This document shows, one piece after another, positions 6,031-7,597 of a stretch of DNA of 7,597 nt. The DNA lies in contig LUZO01000138.1 of assembly GCA_001603685.1 (NCBI GenBank), positions 1 through 7,597 of the forward strand. Reading direction: 5' to 3'. The position numbers and the translations under genes were made by a program. The stretch's first letter is position 1. Each line of letters opens with the position of its first letter. Source of the DNA: Bacteroidales bacterium Bact_23 (GTDB taxonomy: Bacteria; Bacteroidota; Bacteroidia; Bacteroidales; Lentimicrobiaceae). The notes beneath the pieces are model-generated. The model saw only the letters and a program-made list of their open reading frames with translations, made no database searches and was not told the origin of the DNA.

Positions 6031-7422
6031 TTACTCCTTTGCTGGCTCGGGCAGGGTGAACCAGAACCTGCTGCCTTCGCCCTTTTTGCTTTCCACCCCG
6101 ATTCTGCCTCCGTTGCGCTCCACAAACTCCTTGCAAAGCTGCAGCCCCAGCCCGGTGCCTGTTTCACCGGCCGTACCCTTCGTGCTTCTCTGCTCGTCGG
6201 TGAAAAGCAGGGGAATTCTGTCGCTGTCAATGCCAATGCCCGAGTCGATTACGCCAATCTCCAGTTCGTTATTTCTCAGCGTGCTGTAAATGACGATTTT
6301 ACCGCCCGTTTTGGAGAACTTTATGGCATTTGCCAGAAAATTTCTGATGATAAGCGATACCATCCCCGGATCGGCCATTGCCACATGCCATGACTCGGTT
6401 TCATTCACCACTTTCAGCCCCTTTTTCTGTGAATGGCTCTCATACAGCTTTATGATGGTGGTCGTAATATCGTTGATAGCCAGCAATTCCGGATAGTTCT
6501 TGTATCCGCCCAGGTTGTTTTTCGACCAGTTGAGCAGATTCTCCAGAAAATCGCTTGTCTCTTTGGCCTGGTCGGTGAGTTCGGGAATGGCTTTCTCAAA
6601 ATCCGAGAGTGAAATGCTCTTGTTTTTTAACAACTCCAGTATGCTTCCCAGGTTGTTGATCGGCCCCCGGAGGTCGTGCGAAATTACCGAGAACAGCTTC
6701 GATCTGCTGGTATTCAACTGTCTGAGCTCATTTACCATATGATTCAGTTCCTTGTTCTGAATCTGCAATTCCGATTGCTGCTGCCTGATAAGGGCAACCG
6801 TTCTGAAACGCTGTAAAAAGTTTCGCCATAAAATCGCCGAAAGACCCCAGCCGATCACAATTGAGGTGAAACCGTTGATCAGGTTGGAGATAAGGGTCTC
6901 CTGGGGAAGCTGCATTCTGCTGATTGCCAGATAGAATGCGATATAGGCCAGGGTGTAGTAAATTGCAGTGATAAATGGCGAAATAATCAGAACCATTGCT
7001 GAAATCAGACAGGTAATGACAAAAGGTGTTATGGCCGAGGTTATCAGTTGGTCAACGGTGGTGAATGCTATTCCAGCCGTGATGAAATAGATAAATACAA
7101 AATGCGGAATTATTTTTACCAGTGGCTTTTCCGCCAGATTCTTCTTTCGGATAAAAAGAATGCCGGCACCCGTAATCAGATTGAAAATCAGTAGAATAAA
7201 GTGAATGGTTGTTGCTCCTGTTCTCCACTGGAGTACCTGACCGGTAGCACCGGAAAATTTGTATGATATAAATGTAAGCTCGGCTGCCATAAGCGGAACA
7301 CCCACATATAGCAGATAAATGAGCCGCCCCAGGTTTGCGCCGAGGATTTCCTTACGGCCGGCTTCAGTTTCTTCCGGTGCAAACCGCAAAAGCGGCTTCG
7401 AAAGAGCAGTAAGTCGTTTCAT
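6031..7422 (-). CDS. Membrane sensor histidine kinase
   Basis: This 463-residue protein autophosphorylates on His and should pass the phosphate to a response regulator, none of which is in the window. Six likely membrane helices (about 34-53, 72-91, 103-123, 128-148, 150-168 and 183-200) form the sensor part, with no large periplasmic domain, so the stimulus is probably membrane-linked or internal. A coiled-coil linker (about 205-240) leads to the H box FSVISHDLRGP with His249. The ATPase domain has the N box NFLANAIKF (361-369), G1 DSGIGI (393-398) and G2 GTGLGL (422-427). All key kinase residues are present and the C-terminus is complete, with no fused receiver or output domain. The ATG at 7422 lies about 70 bp downstream of a strong promoter. 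The gene is the first of a probable two-gene unit with the amber-split lipoprotein. What it senses is unknown. Confidence 0.93.
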   Translation of the reverse strand: MKRLTALSKPLLRFAPEETEAGRKEILGANLGRLIYLLYVGVPLMAAELTFISYKFSGATGQVLQWRTGATTIHFILLIFNLITGAGILFIRKKNLAEKPLVKIIPHFVFIYFITAGIAFTTVDQLITSAITPFVITCLISAMVLIISPFITAIYYTLAYIAFYLAISRMQLPQETLISNLINGFTSIVIGWGLSAILWRNFLQRFRTVALIRQQQSELQIQNKELNHMVNELRQLNTSRSKLFSVISHDLRGPINNLGSILELLKNKSISLSDFEKAIPELTDQAKETSDFLENLLNWSKNNLGGYKNYPELLAINDITTTIIKLYESHSQKKGLKVVNETESWHVAMADPGMVSLIIRNFLANAIKFSKTGGKIVIYSTLRNNELEIGVIDSGIGIDSDRIPLLFTDEQRSTKGTAGETGTGLGLQLCKEFVERNGGRIGVESKKGEGSRFWFTLPEPAKE

Positions 7423-7492
7423 AAAAAACAGGTTCTGTGAATTACTTTTCCGGATCTGCTTTTTCTGTGGAACCCTGGCCGGATTCCGCGGG

Positions 7493-7525
7493 CAAATATA
7501 AGTCTAATAAGTTAATGAATACAAA
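7493..7525 (-). promoter_or_regulatory. Bacteroidota-type promoter for the kinase gene
   Basis: On the minus strand TTTG (7525-7522), 21 bp, then TATATTTG (7500-7493) matches the Bacteroidota primary sigma consensus TTTG, 19-21 bp, TAnnTTTG exactly. Transcription would start near 7485 and give a leader of about 65 nt before the kinase ATG. No operator repeat is evident around it. The AT-rich DNA to the window end (7526-7597) contains no gene I can support. Confidence 0.7.
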
Positions 7526-7597
7526 CCTGTTAAACAAAAAGTAATATATTTTCAGATAGAAAGAAAAAATAATATATATCGCTGAATATCAATATGC

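Noticed and set aside
5991..6236. N-terminal extension of the lipoprotein frame to ATG 6236
   Set aside because: It overlaps the end of the histidine kinase gene by 206 bp, and its residues are a shadow of the kinase's ATPase domain. The signal sequence begins only after ATG 5990.

Overview
The window looks like chromosomal DNA from a Bacteroidota bacterium, probably a free-living or gut-type Bacteroidales/Marinilabiliales relative. Four things point there: a clear phylum-type promoter (TTTG, 21 bp, TATATTTG) before the kinase, start codons without Shine-Dalgarno sequences, an exported GH2 beta-mannosidase of the kind common in that phylum, and intergenic DNA full of short AT- or pyrimidine-rich tandem repeats and palindromes. 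The genus cannot be fixed from the sequence.

Layout from left to right. Positions 1-418 hold no gene but several repeat elements: a hairpin with two alternative pairings, a pair of inverted REP-like motifs around an 18-bp perfect palindrome, a GC-rich 12-bp palindrome and a 13-bp tandem repeat. A GDSL/SGNH esterase (419-1114, minus) and a GH2 beta-mannosidase (about 1416-4001, plus) diverge from a 300-bp spacer. Both are predicted to be exported, so they may act on oligosaccharides in the periplasm or at the surface: the esterase would remove acyl groups and the mannosidase would cut terminal beta-mannose. Their cooperation is inferred from position only.

The convergent gap 4002-4538 is again repeat-filled, with an 82-bp tandem array whose units each carry the same 14-bp GC palindrome. 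The right-hand part is a minus-strand two-gene unit: a six-helix membrane histidine kinase (6031-7422) with a good promoter at 7493-7525, then, 40 bp downstream, a putative lipoprotein of unrecognised family (4539-5990). That second gene has an in-frame TAG at codon 164, with a clean reading frame of 319 codons after it, so it is a fresh nonsense pseudogene, a sequencing error or, much less likely, a readthrough gene.

No rRNA, tRNA, CRISPR array, insertion-sequence transposase or phage gene was seen. The most unusual content is the amber-split lipoprotein gene and the layered intergenic repeats, which lie on the 3' sides of genes and are absent from the divergent 5' spacer.
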